The translations under genes were made by a program, and so were the position numbers. 64,000 nt of DNA from Streptomyces sp. col6. Lineage in GTDB: Bacteria; Actinomycetota; Actinomycetes; Streptomycetales; Streptomycetaceae. Positions 1 through 11,635 of this stretch are shown piece by piece. Positions within the stretch are counted from its first letter, which is position 1; each line of letters opens with the position of its first letter. Below the pieces are notes generated by a model that was not told the DNA's origin, made no database searches, and was given only the letters and a program-made list of their open reading frames with translations. The stretch is taken from contig NZ_RDBL01000010.1 of NCBI RefSeq assembly GCF_008042035.1, forward strand, positions 18,091 to 82,090, written 5' to 3'.

Positions 1-20
1 GTGCCGGCCTCGCTGCCGGC

Positions 21-1043
21 TCACCGGCGGTGCCGGGCCGACGGACTCCGTGTCCCGGCGGCCGGCAGCCCGGCGAGCGTGTCCAGGGCGTCCGCGACCG
101 GGGTGGGGTCCAGAGGGCCGACGTGTGACGCCCCGGGGAAATCGTGTACGCGGAAGCGGTTGCCGGGTGTGGACGCGTCGGCTTCCGCGATCATCCGGTC
201 CTGGAGCGCGGTGGCGATCGTACGGTCCCTGCCGAAGCGCAGATATGTGCGGGGAACGCGTCCCCAGTGGCCGGCCCGGCCGACCGCCCGGCCCGCATAG
301 GCGGCGACGGGCTCGTCGGTCTGCATACCGGCCAGGATCCGGCGGAAGCCGGCGTCGGGGTGGTCCGCGCAGATCATCTCCTTCAGGAGGGCCAGCTCAC
401 CGCTGACACCCGTACGGAAGTTCAGCCGCAGTACCCCGAGCCGGTCCGGGTCGCCCACCGTCAGTTCCACCGGGCTGACGGCGTCCGCGTTCTCGGGTGC
501 CGCCGTGCAGGCGTCCGCCGTGGGCAGGACGCGGCTGGGACAGAAGGCCGCCATATAGCAGATGTGGTGAAGCAGGTGCGGAACGGCATCGGCGACACGG
601 CTGACCGACACGCCTCCCAGGCTGTGCCCGACCAGCACCACCGGGCCGTTGCGCGCGGCCTGCCGCACGACGCCCGTGACGCGCGCCTCGTAGTCGTCCA
701 GACCGAGGCCCTTCAGCGGGGAGGGCTCGACCGCCATCGCCGCGAGGTCCTGCCGCTGGTACGACTCCGCCACGAAAGCCTCCGCGCCGTGCAGTGGCTG
801 GTCCACCATGACGACGCGGTGGCCGCGCAGCGCCAATTCCCGCGCGATCGGCATCCAGAACGCGCCGGCGCTGTGGGTGCCGTGCACCAGCACGTAGGTC
901 ACGGGTCCGCCGCGCGGGGCCGACGCGGCCGGCGAGGTTCCGAGGCCGGTGGCCAGCGCCACGCCCCCTACCGTGAGTCCCAGCCCACGCAGTGCCGTCC
1001 GCCGGGTGGCGCCTTGTCGTTCTTCGTTCGTGTGATGCGTCAT
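21..1043 (-). CDS. Tat-exported alpha/beta hydrolase
   Basis: Predicted secreted alpha/beta-fold hydrolase of about 340 residues. The ATG at 1043 is chosen because it puts a short polar n-region before the twin-arginine motif RRTAL and a hydrophobic stretch ending near ASA, a typical Tat signal. The upstream ATG at 1091 would add 16 residues that spoil it, although the ribosome site at 1043 is weak. Mature part: YVLVHGTHSAG (oxyanion region), nucleophile elbow GHSLGG, and a late His in GASHVGP followed by Asp, matching the Ser-Asp-His triad order. The family (AB hydrolase_6, salicylate esterase/hydroxynitrile lyase-like) includes esterases and lactonases; the substrate cannot be told. It lies downstream of the DUF1345 gene on the same strand with a 216-bp gap, so co-transcription is uncertain. 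Confidence 0.8.
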   Translation of the reverse strand: MTHHTNEERQGATRRTALRGLGLTVGGVALATGLGTSPAASAPRGGPVTYVLVHGTHSAGAFWMPIARELALRGHRVVMVDQPLHGAEAFVAESYQRQDLAAMAVEPSPLKGLGLDDYEARVTGVVRQAARNGPVVLVGHSLGGVSVSRVADAVPHLLHHICYMAAFCPSRVLPTADACTAAPENADAVSPVELTVGDPDRLGVLRLNFRTGVSGELALLKEMICADHPDAGFRRILAGMQTDEPVAAYAGRAVGRAGHWGRVPRTYLRFGRDRTIATALQDRMIAEADASTPGNRFRVHDFPGASHVGPLDPTPVADALDTLAGLPAAGTRSPSARHRR

Positions 1044-1259
1044 GAACACCACGCTATGAAGGGCCTGTTCGGCCCACCAGCGGTTCAGCACCCCAGCGGG
1101 GGTGGACCCAGAACCACCCTGAACCTCCGGCGGCGGAACGAAGCCGAGCGGACCATGACCGGCCGGTTCACCGACGATGCGGAGGCCGCGTTCCGCATCG
1201 GCGGGATCGCGGACGCGGAGGACCCGTCCCTGGTCGCCGCGGGGCCCCGGCCGGGCGCC

Positions 1260-1895
1260 TCATCCGGTGACGATGCCCATGACGAGGTTGATGACCGTGG
1301 CCAGGATGCTCGCCCCGAAGACGTAGGACAGCAGGCAGTGCCGCAGCACGATGGCGCGCAACCGCGCTGTGGAGACGTTGGTGTCGGAGACCTGGTAGGT
1401 CATGCCCAGGTTGTAGCTGAAGTAGAAGAAGTCGCTGTAGCGCGGTGACTGCCGCGTGTTGAAGTCGATGCCGCCGCCCGGCTCCGCGTAGTAGAGGTAC
1501 GCGTAGCGGGTGGCGTACATCAGATGGAGCGCGGCCCAGGCCATGAAGACGCCGCACAGCGCCGTCGCGGCTCCCGCGTGGCTCAGGCCGGAGTCGCCGA
1601 CCAGGAGCAGCAGCACGATGGCGACCAGGCCACCGAGCGCCGCCGCCACGACGGCCACTTCCTCCAGGACCGGCCGGAACTCCTCACGTCCGGCGTTGCG
1701 CCGGGTGGCGGCGGCGTCCATCGGCCACAGGACCAGCCAGCCCGCCACGACGAACAGCGTCAGCGCGGTGGCGATCCCGGCGAGGGCGCCCAGCGGCACG
1801 CCCGAGGCCACGGCGACGCCCGCCCCGACGCCCGCGCCGACCACCGCGGCGCAACTGAGACGGGGAACGGCGGAGAGCAACGGCTGACGGTTCAC
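1260..1895 (-). CDS. DUF1345 family membrane protein
   Basis: About 211 residues with several hydrophobic segments, for example [20 protein letters not shown] and a run rich in Val, Ala and Leu near the middle. The C-terminal half carries the features of DUF1345: an aromatic stretch with [11 protein letters not shown], then [18 protein letters not shown], then a last hydrophobic helix ending MGIVTG. The GTG at 1895 is chosen because GGACGAGG lies just upstream and no ATG fits; the frame stays open much further upstream only because of GC bias. Function is unknown; the family is an integral membrane protein of about this length. It is divergent from the Dyp peroxidase gene. Confidence 0.75.
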   Translation of the reverse strand: MNRQPLLSAVPRLSCAAVVGAGVGAGVAVASGVPLGALAGIATALTLFVVAGWLVLWPMDAAATRRNAGREEFRPVLEEVAVVAAALGGLVAIVLLLLVGDSGLSHAGAATALCGVFMAWAALHLMYATRYAYLYYAEPGGGIDFNTRQSPRYSDFFYFSYNLGMTYQVSDTNVSTARLRAIVLRHCLLSYVFGASILATVINLVMGIVTG

Positions 1896-2156
1896 GACCT
1901 CGTCCCAGCCCTCGTGGAGGCACGGCCCGGCGCCGCCCCTGACGTCAGACTTCAGGAGACAGGGCGGCGGAGAGGCCTGCAAGCCGACTGCGCCGAACGG
2001 GACGCCACGGCCTCCGTACTCCGGGCGGGCCGCCGGCCGCCCGGGGCGCGGTGCCGTCCGGGGTGTCGGGCCCCGCGCGGCCCGGCCGCCTGCCGCAGGA
2101 TGGGCGTCGGGCGGGCGATCGCCTGTTCCCATGAAGCCCGGAAGGACCGAAGCCCC

Positions 2157-3086
2157 GTGCCCGAGTCGCAGCCCGTCGTTGTTCCGCCGGCCAGAGCCAC
2201 CGTCTTCCTCGTCGCCACCGTCGAGCCGGGCGGTGAGCAGACGGTCCGGGGCGTACTGGAGGACGTGTCGGCTCTGCGGCGCTCGGTCGCGTTCCGGTCT
2301 CCCGGTGATGAGCTGACCTGCGTCGTGGGCATCGGCTCGCAGGCCTGGGACCGGTTGTTCAGCGGTCCCAGGCCGCGCGATCTGCATGAGTTCTTCGAGC
2401 TGAACGGTGAGAAGCACCGGGCGCCCGCCACCCCCGGCGATCTGCTCATCCATATCCGTGCCGAGCGTGCGGACCTCTGTTTCGAGCTGGCCCGGCTGTT
2501 CATGGACCGGCTGCGAGGCCAGGTGTCCGTGGTCGACGAAGTGCATGCCTTCAAATACTTCGACGAGCGCGATCTCCTCGGTTTCGTCGACGGCAGCGAG
2601 AACCCGGAGGGCCGCCTCGCCGCCGAGGCGGTGTTCGTCGGGGACGAGGACCCCGAATTCCGGGGCGGCAGCTACGTGACGATCCAGAAATACCTGCACG
2701 ACCTCACCGCGTGGAACCGCCTCCCCACCGGCGAACAGGAAAAGGCCATCGGCCGCACCAAGGCGGACAACGTGGAATTCCCCGACGACCTCAAACCCGA
2801 GGACGCGCACATCGCGCTCAACACCATCACCGACGAGGACGGAACCGAGCGCAAGATCGTCCGCGAGAACATGGCGTTCGGCACGGTGGGAGAGGGGGAA
2901 TTCGGCACCTTCTTCATCGGGTACGCACGGACCCCGGACGTGACGGAGCACATGCTCCGCAACATGTTCCTCGGTACGCGCCCCGGCCTGCACGACCGGA
3001 TCCTCGACTTCTCGACCGCCGTCACGGGGTGCCTCTTCCACGTCCCGACCGCCGACTTCCTGGACGACCTGCCGCCGGCCCCGTAG
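2157..3086 (+). CDS. Dyp-type heme peroxidase (class B, YfeX/DypB-like)
   Basis: Heme peroxidase of about 309 residues, the usual length for B-class enzymes. It oxidises substrates (dyes, phenolics, possibly porphyrinogens) with H2O2. Seen: the family GxxDG motif as GFVDGSENP, supplying the distal Asp; the proximal heme His in EDAHIALN; and the distal Arg in IVRENMAFG, all in family order. The GTG at 2157 is chosen because GGAAGGA lies about 9 nt upstream and the protein then begins just before the first ferredoxin-like strand ([13 protein letters not shown]). No Tat signal or encapsulin-targeting tail is evident; the end is FLDDLPPAP. Class is confident, physiological substrate unknown. Confidence 0.9.
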   Translation: MPESQPVVVPPARATVFLVATVEPGGEQTVRGVLEDVSALRRSVAFRSPGDELTCVVGIGSQAWDRLFSGPRPRDLHEFFELNGEKHRAPATPGDLLIHIRAERADLCFELARLFMDRLRGQVSVVDEVHAFKYFDERDLLGFVDGSENPEGRLAAEAVFVGDEDPEFRGGSYVTIQKYLHDLTAWNRLPTGEQEKAIGRTKADNVEFPDDLKPEDAHIALNTITDEDGTERKIVRENMAFGTVGEGEFGTFFIGYARTPDVTEHMLRNMFLGTRPGLHDRILDFSTAVTGCLFHVPTADFLDDLPPAP

Positions 3087-3165
3087 GCGTCACCTCTCCG
3101 AGCGCGGTTGCGAGTGCCGGGGCGCCGCGTTTGGCTGGTAGGAAACGCCGCGCATTGGAGTCGCC

Positions 3166-5691
<2,526 letters not shown>

Positions 5692-5731
5692 CCCGCCGGT
5701 CCACCGCCGGCGTCGCACACACGGAGGAACC

Positions 5732-5908
5732 ATGAGCCACCACAAGTCCAACCGCAAGGTCGAAGGGGACCCGGACCGCGACCACGGCCGCGGCATGCCG
5801 AGGCGCCCCGACGAGGAAGAGCTCCAGGAGATGACGGAGGAGGACCGGCGGGACGTCGGTCTGCCCACCGGCACCGAGCGCCGACGGGACGAGGACGACA
5901 CTCTGTGA
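5732..5908 (+). CDS. 58-residue charged hypothetical protein
   Basis: Short ORF beginning MSHHKSNRKVEGDPDRDHGR and ending RRRDEDDTL. It has a strong ribosome site (ACGGAGG about 7 nt before the ATG). Its TGA overlaps the GTG of the next gene by 4 nt, which supports real translation and coupling. It is almost entirely charged or polar, with no hydrophobic core, and is probably disordered. A short acidic segment, DEEELQEMTEEDRRD, could be helical. No known domain recognised. Lying between a Clp ATPase and a YdeP-like oxidoreductase, it may belong to a stress operon. Confidence 0.7.
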   Translation: MSHHKSNRKVEGDPDRDHGRGMPRRPDEEELQEMTEEDRRDVGLPTGTERRRDEDDTL

Positions 5909-8217
5909 ACGTCCCCGAGGAGGACCCGGGCGCGCTGGAGCCCCGTATCGGCCCCGCCCCCGGGGGGAAACCCGAGTCCCGCCCGTACCACCACCCCGCG
6001 GCGGGCTGGGGCGCGGCCAAGAGCGTGACCAAGTTCCTGGTGCGGGAACGCGAACTGGTCGACGGCCCGCGCGCGATCGTCAGGATGAACCACGAGAACG
6101 GCGGCTTCGACTGCCCCGGCTGCGCGTGGCCGGACGACCTCAAGGGCCTCAAGCTCGACATCTGCGAGAACGGCATCAAACACGTGACGTGGGAGATGAC
6201 GCGCAAGCGGGTCGGCCGGGAGTTCTTCGCCGAGCACTCGGTGAGCGAGCTGTCCCGGTGGAGCGACTTCGAGCTGGAGGACCAGGGGCGCCTGACCGAG
6301 CCGATGGTGTACGACCCCGAGTCGGACCACTACGAGCCGATCAGCTGGAAGGACGCCTTCGCACTGGTGGGCCGCACCCTGAGGGAGCTGGACAGCCCGC
6401 ACCAGGCGTCGTTCTACACCTCGGGCCGGCTCGGCAACGAAGCCACGTTCCTCTACCAGATGTGGGCCCGCGAGCTGGGCACGAACAACCTGCCCGACTG
6501 CTCCAACATGTGCCACGAAGCCAGCGGACGCGCCCTGCAGGCCGCCCTCGGCACCGGCAAGGGCACCTGCGACCTCAAGGACTGGGAGAGCGCGGACGCC
6601 CTCTTCATCATGGGCGTCAACGCCGCCTCCAACGCTCCCCGGATGCTGACGGCCCTCGCCGAGGCCTGCCACCGCGGTGCGCAGGTCGTCCACGTCAACC
6701 CGCTCGTCGAGGCCGCCGCGACCCGCACGATCATCCCGCACGACGTCATGGACATGGCGTTGTTCAAGTCGACGCCGACCAGCACCCTGAACCTCCAGGT
6801 GCGCATCGGCGGGGACATGGCCTTCCTGCGGGGGATCGCCAAGGCGGTCCTGAAGGAGGCCGAGACGGACCCGAAGGCCCTGGACGCGGAGTTCATCGAC
6901 CGCTACACGGAGGGCTTCGAGGCCTACCGCGCGGTGTGCGAGGAGACCACCTGGGACGAGATCGAGCACCAGGCCGGCCTGAGCCGCGACGCCATCCTCA
7001 AGGCGGCGCGCGTGTACAGCGAGGCCGACCGCAGCATCATCAGCTGGTGCCTGGGCATCACCCAGCACGACCACGGCGTCGACACGATCCGCGAGATCGT
7101 CAACGTCCTTCTGCTGCGCGGCAATCTGGGCCGCGAGGGAGCGGGCCCCTCGCCCGTGCGCGGGCACAGCAACGTGCAGGGCAACCGCACCTGCGGGATC
7201 GACCACCGGCCGCCCCCGGAGTTCCTGGACCGCCTGGCCGACGCCTGCGGGATCGAGCCGCCGCGCGAACACGGCCTGGACACGGTGGGCACGATCCGGG
7301 CGATGCACCAGGGCGACGTGAAGGTGTTCGTCGGCATGGGCGGCAACTTCGCCCTGGCCGCGCCCGACACCGCGTACACCTACGAGGCGCTGCGCACCTG
7401 CGAGCTGACCGTTCAGGTGAGCACCAAACTCAACCGCAGCCACCTCGTCCACGGCCGCAAGGCGCTCATCCTGCCGTGCCTGGGCCGCACCGAGAAGGAC
7501 CACCAGCGCGGTGGTCTCCAGTCCACCTCGGTCGAGGACTCGATGAGCATGGTGCACCTGTCCGTCGGGATGAAGCGTCCGGCGTCCCGGCACCTGCTGT
7601 CCGAGCCGGCCATCATCGCGGGGATGGCCCGCGCCACGCTGCCCGGCAGCGACACCCCGTGGGAGTGGTACGTCGAGGACTACGACCGCATCCGCGACTC
7701 CATGGCCCAGGTCATCGAGGGGTTCGAGGACTGCAACCGCCGCGTACGCCTGCCCCTCGGCTTCCGTATCCGGCAGCCCGCCCGTGAGCTCGTCTTCCTG
7801 ACCCCGTCCGGCCGCGCCGAGTTCTCCACCGCGCCCCTGCCGGACGTCGTCCCGGCGCCGGGCACGCTCTCCCTGGGCACGATGCGCTCGCACGACCAGT
7901 GGAACACCACCATCTACTCCGACAACGACCGCTACCGCGGCATCAAGAACCTGCGCACTCTCGTCTTCATGAACAAGGACGACATGCGCGAGCGCGGCGT
8001 CGGGGATTTCGACCCCGTCGACATCACGAGCACCGCCAGGGACGGCAGCAGGCGGCGTGTGGAGCGGTACCTCGCGGTCCCGTACGACATCCCCCGGGGC
8101 TGCGCCGCCGGATACATGCCCGAGATGAACGTCCTCTGCGCGCTCGTCGACTACAGCACCCAGAGCGACCAGCCCCTGATGAAGCACGTGAAGGTGACCA
8201 TCACACCGTCGGGCTGA
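5905..8217 (+). CDS. FdhF/YdeP-family molybdopterin oxidoreductase
   Basis: 770-residue member of the molybdopterin oxidoreductase superfamily closest to E. coli YdeP, a formate-dehydrogenase-like protein linked to acid resistance. The N-terminal CPGCAWPD has two Cys but not the full 4Fe-4S binding set of classical FdhF. Mid-sequence are NLPDCSNMCHEASG, GVNAASNAPRM (dinucleotide-type loop) and HVNPLVEAAATRTI. The C-terminal part beginning about LRTLVFMNKDDM resembles the molybdopterin dinucleotide-binding beta-barrel. The GTG start overlaps the stop of the 58-residue gene by 4 nt, so the two are translationally coupled. Substrate unknown. It is followed by a strong symmetric hairpin. Confidence 0.88.
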   Translation: MNVPEEDPGALEPRIGPAPGGKPESRPYHHPAAGWGAAKSVTKFLVRERELVDGPRAIVRMNHENGGFDCPGCAWPDDLKGLKLDICENGIKHVTWEMTRKRVGREFFAEHSVSELSRWSDFELEDQGRLTEPMVYDPESDHYEPISWKDAFALVGRTLRELDSPHQASFYTSGRLGNEATFLYQMWARELGTNNLPDCSNMCHEASGRALQAALGTGKGTCDLKDWESADALFIMGVNAASNAPRMLTALAEACHRGAQVVHVNPLVEAAATRTIIPHDVMDMALFKSTPTSTLNLQVRIGGDMAFLRGIAKAVLKEAETDPKALDAEFIDRYTEGFEAYRAVCEETTWDEIEHQAGLSRDAILKAARVYSEADRSIISWCLGITQHDHGVDTIREIVNVLLLRGNLGREGAGPSPVRGHSNVQGNRTCGIDHRPPPEFLDRLADACGIEPPREHGLDTVGTIRAMHQGDVKVFVGMGGNFALAAPDTAYTYEALRTCELTVQVSTKLNRSHLVHGRKALILPCLGRTEKDHQRGGLQSTSVEDSMSMVHLSVGMKRPASRHLLSEPAIIAGMARATLPGSDTPWEWYVEDYDRIRDSMAQVIEGFEDCNRRVRLPLGFRIRQPARELVFLTPSGRAEFSTAPLPDVVPAPGTLSLGTMRSHDQWNTTIYSDNDRYRGIKNLRTLVFMNKDDMRERGVGDFDPVDITSTARDGSRRRVERYLAVPYDIPRGCAAGYMPEMNVLCALVDYSTQSDQPLMKHVKVTITPSG

Positions 8218-8222
8218 GCGGT

Positions 8223-8258
8223 TCCCGCCCCGGTCCCGCCGGCGGGACCGGGGCGGGA
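8223..8258. terminator. 36-bp perfect palindrome between convergent genes
   Basis: Uninterrupted inverted repeat of 18 bp per arm with no spacer, centred between 8240 and 8241, between the stops of the YdeP-like gene (+) and the response-regulator gene (-). No T-tract follows, as is usual in Streptomyces. Best read as a bidirectional terminator. Confidence 0.75.
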
Positions 8259-8269
8259 GGCCGGGCGGA

Positions 8270-8971
8270 TCAGCGCGGCTCCGGCCGGGGTGCGCGGGTG
8301 TAGCGGTGCTCGGGGCGGCCGGCATCGCCGTACCGCAGGGACAGTTCGAGTGAGCCGTTCTCCTGGAGGTGGCGCAGATAGCGCTGCGCCGTCGAGCGGC
8401 TGATGCCCGCGCGGGTCGCCACGTCCTGGGCGGACAGGGGGCGGTCGGCGCCGGCGATCACCTGGCGGATCAGCTCCACCGTGGGACCCGACCAGCCCTT
8501 GGGGGGCACGGAGGGCGTGATCGCCGGGGTGCGCACGGAGCCGAAGATGCGGTCGATCTGCTGCTGCCCCGGGGTCGTCCCCGCGCCGGCCGCCCGCAGG
8601 CTGCGCCGCAACTCGGTGTAGCTGTTCAGCCGGGAGCGCAGGCCGTCCAGCGTGAACGGTTTGACGAGGTAGTGCAGCACGCCGTACCGCAGGGCCGCCT
8701 CGACGACCTCGACGTCCTGCGCGGCCGTCACCATGATCACGTCGCTGCGCAGGCCCTTCTGCCGCATGTGGCGTACGAGATCCAGGCCCGCCCGGTCGGG
8801 GAGGTAGTGGTCGAGCAGCAGCAGATCGACGTGGAGGGTCTCCAGCATCTGTAGGGCGTGCAGGGCGGTATGGGCCGTGCCGACGACGCGGAAACCCGCC
8901 GTCTTTTCCACGTAGGCCTTGTTGATCGCCGCGACGTGGAAGTCGTCGTCGACCACCAGAACGTCAATCAC
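8270..8971 (-). CDS. CitB/DcuR-type response regulator
   Basis: 233-residue DNA-binding response regulator. The receiver domain (about 1-120) has the acidic pocket VVDDD, phospho-acceptor Asp in LLLLDHYLPD, conserved Thr in MVTAAQD and Lys in YLVKPF. A linker leads to a C-terminal helix-turn-helix (SAQDVATRAGISRSTAQRYL) of the CitB/DpiA type, family known to control carboxylate transport. The GTG at 8971 has CAGGAGAAG upstream and overlaps the stop of the kinase gene by 4 nt, so the pair is coupled. The likely target is the divergent ABC importer operon starting at 10820 (inference from position). Confidence 0.92.
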   Translation of the reverse strand: MIDVLVVDDDFHVAAINKAYVEKTAGFRVVGTAHTALHALQMLETLHVDLLLLDHYLPDRAGLDLVRHMRQKGLRSDVIMVTAAQDVEVVEAALRYGVLHYLVKPFTLDGLRSRLNSYTELRRSLRAAGAGTTPGQQQIDRIFGSVRTPAITPSVPPKGWSGPTVELIRQVIAGADRPLSAQDVATRAGISRSTAQRYLRHLQENGSLELSLRYGDAGRPEHRYTRAPRPEPR

Positions 8972-10605
8972 GGTGCTTCTCCTGCCGGGACGGGCTGTTC
9001 AGGGGTCAGGGACCGTGCGGCGATGTCGGGGAACGTCACGGTGAACACGGCGCCGCCCCCGGCCCGCGCGGCGATGCGGGCGGTGCCGCCGTAGCGTTCG
9101 GCGAGGCTGCGCACCATGGCCAGACCGAGCCCGCGGCCGCGGTGGTGCGGGGATTCCTTGGTGCTCCAGCCCTCCTCGAAGACGGTCTCGCGCAGTTCCA
9201 CGGGCACCCCCGGTCCGTTGTCGCTGACGCGGGTCACGACCGTGTCGGCCTCGACGAAGATCTCGACCTCGACCTCGGGACGCGCGCTGCCTCCCCCGAC
9301 GACGTCGAGGGCGTTGTCGATGAGGTTGCCCAGCACGGTCACGACGTCCCGGGCGTCGATCAGCCGGCTCGGCAGCCGGCTGCGGTCCGAAAGCCGCAGG
9401 GTCACGCCGCGCTCGGCCGCGACGGCCGCCTTTCCGACCAGGAGGGCCGAGACCATGGGGACACGAACACGGTCCGCGAAGTTGTCCGCCGTCGCGCGCC
9501 GGGCGTGGGTGAGGCCGGCGACGTAGGAGCGTGCGCTGTCGGGCATGTCCAGGTCGAGGTAGCCGAGCACGGTGTGGAGGCGGTTGGCGTGCTCGTGGTC
9601 CTGGGCGCGCAGTGCGTCCAGCAGGCCCTTGGTGGAGTCGAGTTCGCGGCCGAGGAGTTCGACCTCCGTACGGTCCCGCAGGGTGACGACCGCGCCTCCG
9701 TCGGGGGTGGGCATCCTGTTGGCGATGAGCACCCGGTTCTCCCGGACGGTCAGCAGATCGCGGCCGGTGACGTGCCCCGTGAGGACGTCGCGGGAGCGGC
9801 CGGGCGGCAGCACCTCCTCCAGATCGCGGCCCTCCGCCTCGTCGCGGAGCGAGAGCAGCCGGGCGGCCTCGTCGTTCACCAGCCGTACGCGCTGATGCTC
9901 GTCGAGGGCGATGACACCCTCCCGTACAGCGTGCAGCATCGCTTCCCGTTCCGACAGCAGCGCCGTGATGTCCCTGAGGGAGACGCCATGCGTGCGCTTG
10001 CGGAAGACACCGGCCACGAACAGGGCGGCGCCCGCCCCCACCGCGAGCGCCGCACCCGCGTAGCGCAGCAGTCCGGGCAGGGCCGCCAGGAGTCGTTCCT
10101 GTACGCCGGAGTAGGCGATGCCGACCGACACCGCCCCGATCACGGTGCCCGCGCCGTCCCGCAGCGGGACCTTGGCCCGCGCCGACGTGCCGAGGGTGCC
10201 CCGGTCGATCTCCAGGATGACGTGGCCGTGCAGGGGAGTGGACGGGTCCGTCGACACCCGGTGGCCCACCTGCCGCACATCCGTGTGGGACCAGCGGATC
10301 CCGCGCGGATCCATCACCACCACATACAGCGCGCCCGTCGCCTCCCGGGTGCGTTCGGCCTGCCGCTGCACCGGTCCCGCCGGGTCCGGTTCGCTCGACA
10401 GCAGGCCCGCGGCGATCTCCGGATCGGCCGCCGTGGTCTGCGCGATGGCCAGGGCCTGGTGCTCGGCCTGGTCGTCGAGCTGTGTGCGCAGCGGTTGCAG
10501 GAAGAGGCCGGTCAGCAACAGCAGGACGCCCGTGGTGATCAGCAACTGCGCGATCAGCACCTGGGCGAACACCTGCCTCGGCCAGCCGATGCGCAAGCGG
10601 GCCAC
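8968..10605 (-). CDS. CitA/DcuS-type sensor histidine kinase
   Basis: About 545-residue membrane sensor kinase. A first TM helix (VLIAQLLITTGVLLLLTGLF) is followed by an extracytoplasmic PAS-like sensor domain of about 135 residues, a second TM (YAGAALAVGAGAALFVAG), a cytoplasmic PAS (REAMLHAVREGVIALDEHQR), a dimerisation helix with phospho-His in RAQDHEHANRLHTVLGYL (SpoOB-like, as in CitA), and an ATPase domain with N-box LGNLIDNALD, G1 VSDNGPGVP and G2 GRGLGLAMV. The start is ambiguous: GTG at 10605 follows AGGTG by 6 nt and is used here; GTG at 10614 is the alternative. The ligand is unknown; family members sense di- or tricarboxylates. Confidence 0.9.
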   Translation of the reverse strand: MARLRIGWPRQVFAQVLIAQLLITTGVLLLLTGLFLQPLRTQLDDQAEHQALAIAQTTAADPEIAAGLLSSEPDPAGPVQRQAERTREATGALYVVVMDPRGIRWSHTDVRQVGHRVSTDPSTPLHGHVILEIDRGTLGTSARAKVPLRDGAGTVIGAVSVGIAYSGVQERLLAALPGLLRYAGAALAVGAGAALFVAGVFRKRTHGVSLRDITALLSEREAMLHAVREGVIALDEHQRVRLVNDEAARLLSLRDEAEGRDLEEVLPPGRSRDVLTGHVTGRDLLTVRENRVLIANRMPTPDGGAVVTLRDRTEVELLGRELDSTKGLLDALRAQDHEHANRLHTVLGYLDLDMPDSARSYVAGLTHARRATADNFADRVRVPMVSALLVGKAAVAAERGVTLRLSDRSRLPSRLIDARDVVTVLGNLIDNALDVVGGGSARPEVEVEIFVEADTVVTRVSDNGPGVPVELRETVFEEGWSTKESPHHRGRGLGLAMVRSLAERYGGTARIAARAGGGAVFTVTFPDIAARSLTPEQPVPAGEAP

Positions 10606-10819
10606 GGGAGACACCTGCTTTCGGGAACATGCCCGTGCGGCCGGGAGTTCCGCCGGGACCAGCGCACCGTAACCGCAGCCGATTCGGCCGGGGAAGGGCT
10701 TGGACGACAGTGCCCGTCCATGCGGTCGGCACAATGCGCAGAATTCCGCTTACGGGAAGAACCCGTGGTTGCGGGCCAAAACTTCCCGGCCCGCACGGCC
10801 CTTTCCTAACGTCCCCGGC

Positions 10820-11635
10820 ATGACAAGCCCTTCGAGCCCGGCCATCGAACTACGCGGTGTCCGCAAGGCATTCCGAACGCCGTCCGGCGCGTTCCACACC
10901 GCTGTCCATGATCTCGATCTGACCATTCAGCAGGGCGAGTTCGTCGCCGTCGTCGGCCCCACCGGCTGCGGCAAGTCCACCACGCTCACCCTCGTCAGCG
11001 GACTGGAGGAGCCGACTGAGGGCGAGGTGATGCTGTCCGGCACGCCGGTCCGGGGCATCGACGACAAGGTCGGCTTCGTCTTCCAGCAGGACGCTACGTT
11101 CCCCTGGCGGACCGTGCTGTCCAACGTCATGGCCGGGCCGCGCTTCCGGGGCGTCCCCAAGGCGGAAGCGAGGGAGCGAGCCCGGGAGTGGCTGGCCCGC
11201 GTCGGGCTGAGCGCGTTCGAGGACCGGTACCCGCACCAGTTGTCCGGCGGCCAGCGCAAGCGGGTCGCCCTGGCCTCCACGTTCGTCAACGACCCGTCGA
11301 TCCTGCTCATGGACGAGCCGTTCTCCGCGCTCGACGTCCAGACCCGCGCCCTCATGTCCGACGAGCTGATGGAGCTGTGGGCCGGCACCGGTTCCTCCGT
11401 CGTCTTCGTCACCCATGACCTGGAGGAGTCCATCGCGCTGGCCGACAAGGTGGTCGTCATGACGGCGGGCCCGGCCACGGTCAAGGAGGTCTTCACGATC
11501 GACCTCCCGAGGCCGCGCCGTGTCGAGTCGGTCCGGCTGGAGCCCCGGTTCGTCGAGATCTACCGCGAGATCTGGTCCTCGCTGGGCGAGGAAGTCCGCA
11601 TCACCCGCGAGAGGGGTGCGCAGCATGTCGCCTGA
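10820..11635 (+). CDS. NitT/TauT-type ABC transporter ATPase
   Basis: 271-residue ABC ATPase of the nitrate/taurine/sulfonate class. Walker A GPTGCGKST, Q-loop FVFQQDATFPWRTVL (the FPW is typical of SsuB/TauB), signature LSGGQRKR, Walker B ILLMDEPFSALD and H-loop FVTHDLEE. The ATG at 10820 starts at the conserved beginning of the domain; the ribosome site is weak, and the 5' leader is short if the promoter lies in the 214-bp gap to the divergent kinase gene. It overlaps the permease gene by 11 nt. Confidence 0.92.
   Translation: MTSPSSPAIELRGVRKAFRTPSGAFHTAVHDLDLTIQQGEFVAVVGPTGCGKSTTLTLVSGLEEPTEGEVMLSGTPVRGIDDKVGFVFQQDATFPWRTVLSNVMAGPRFRGVPKAEARERAREWLARVGLSAFEDRYPHQLSGGQRKRVALASTFVNDPSILLMDEPFSALDVQTRALMSDELMELWAGTGSSVVFVTHDLEESIALADKVVVMTAGPATVKEVFTIDLPRPRRVESVRLEPRFVEIYREIWSSLGEEVRITRERGAQHVA

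Noticed and set aside
1896..3041. N-terminal extension of the DUF1345 protein by about 380 residues
   Set aside because: The extra part is antisense to the Dyp peroxidase and lacks domain features; a ribosome site and a plausible start lie at 1895.
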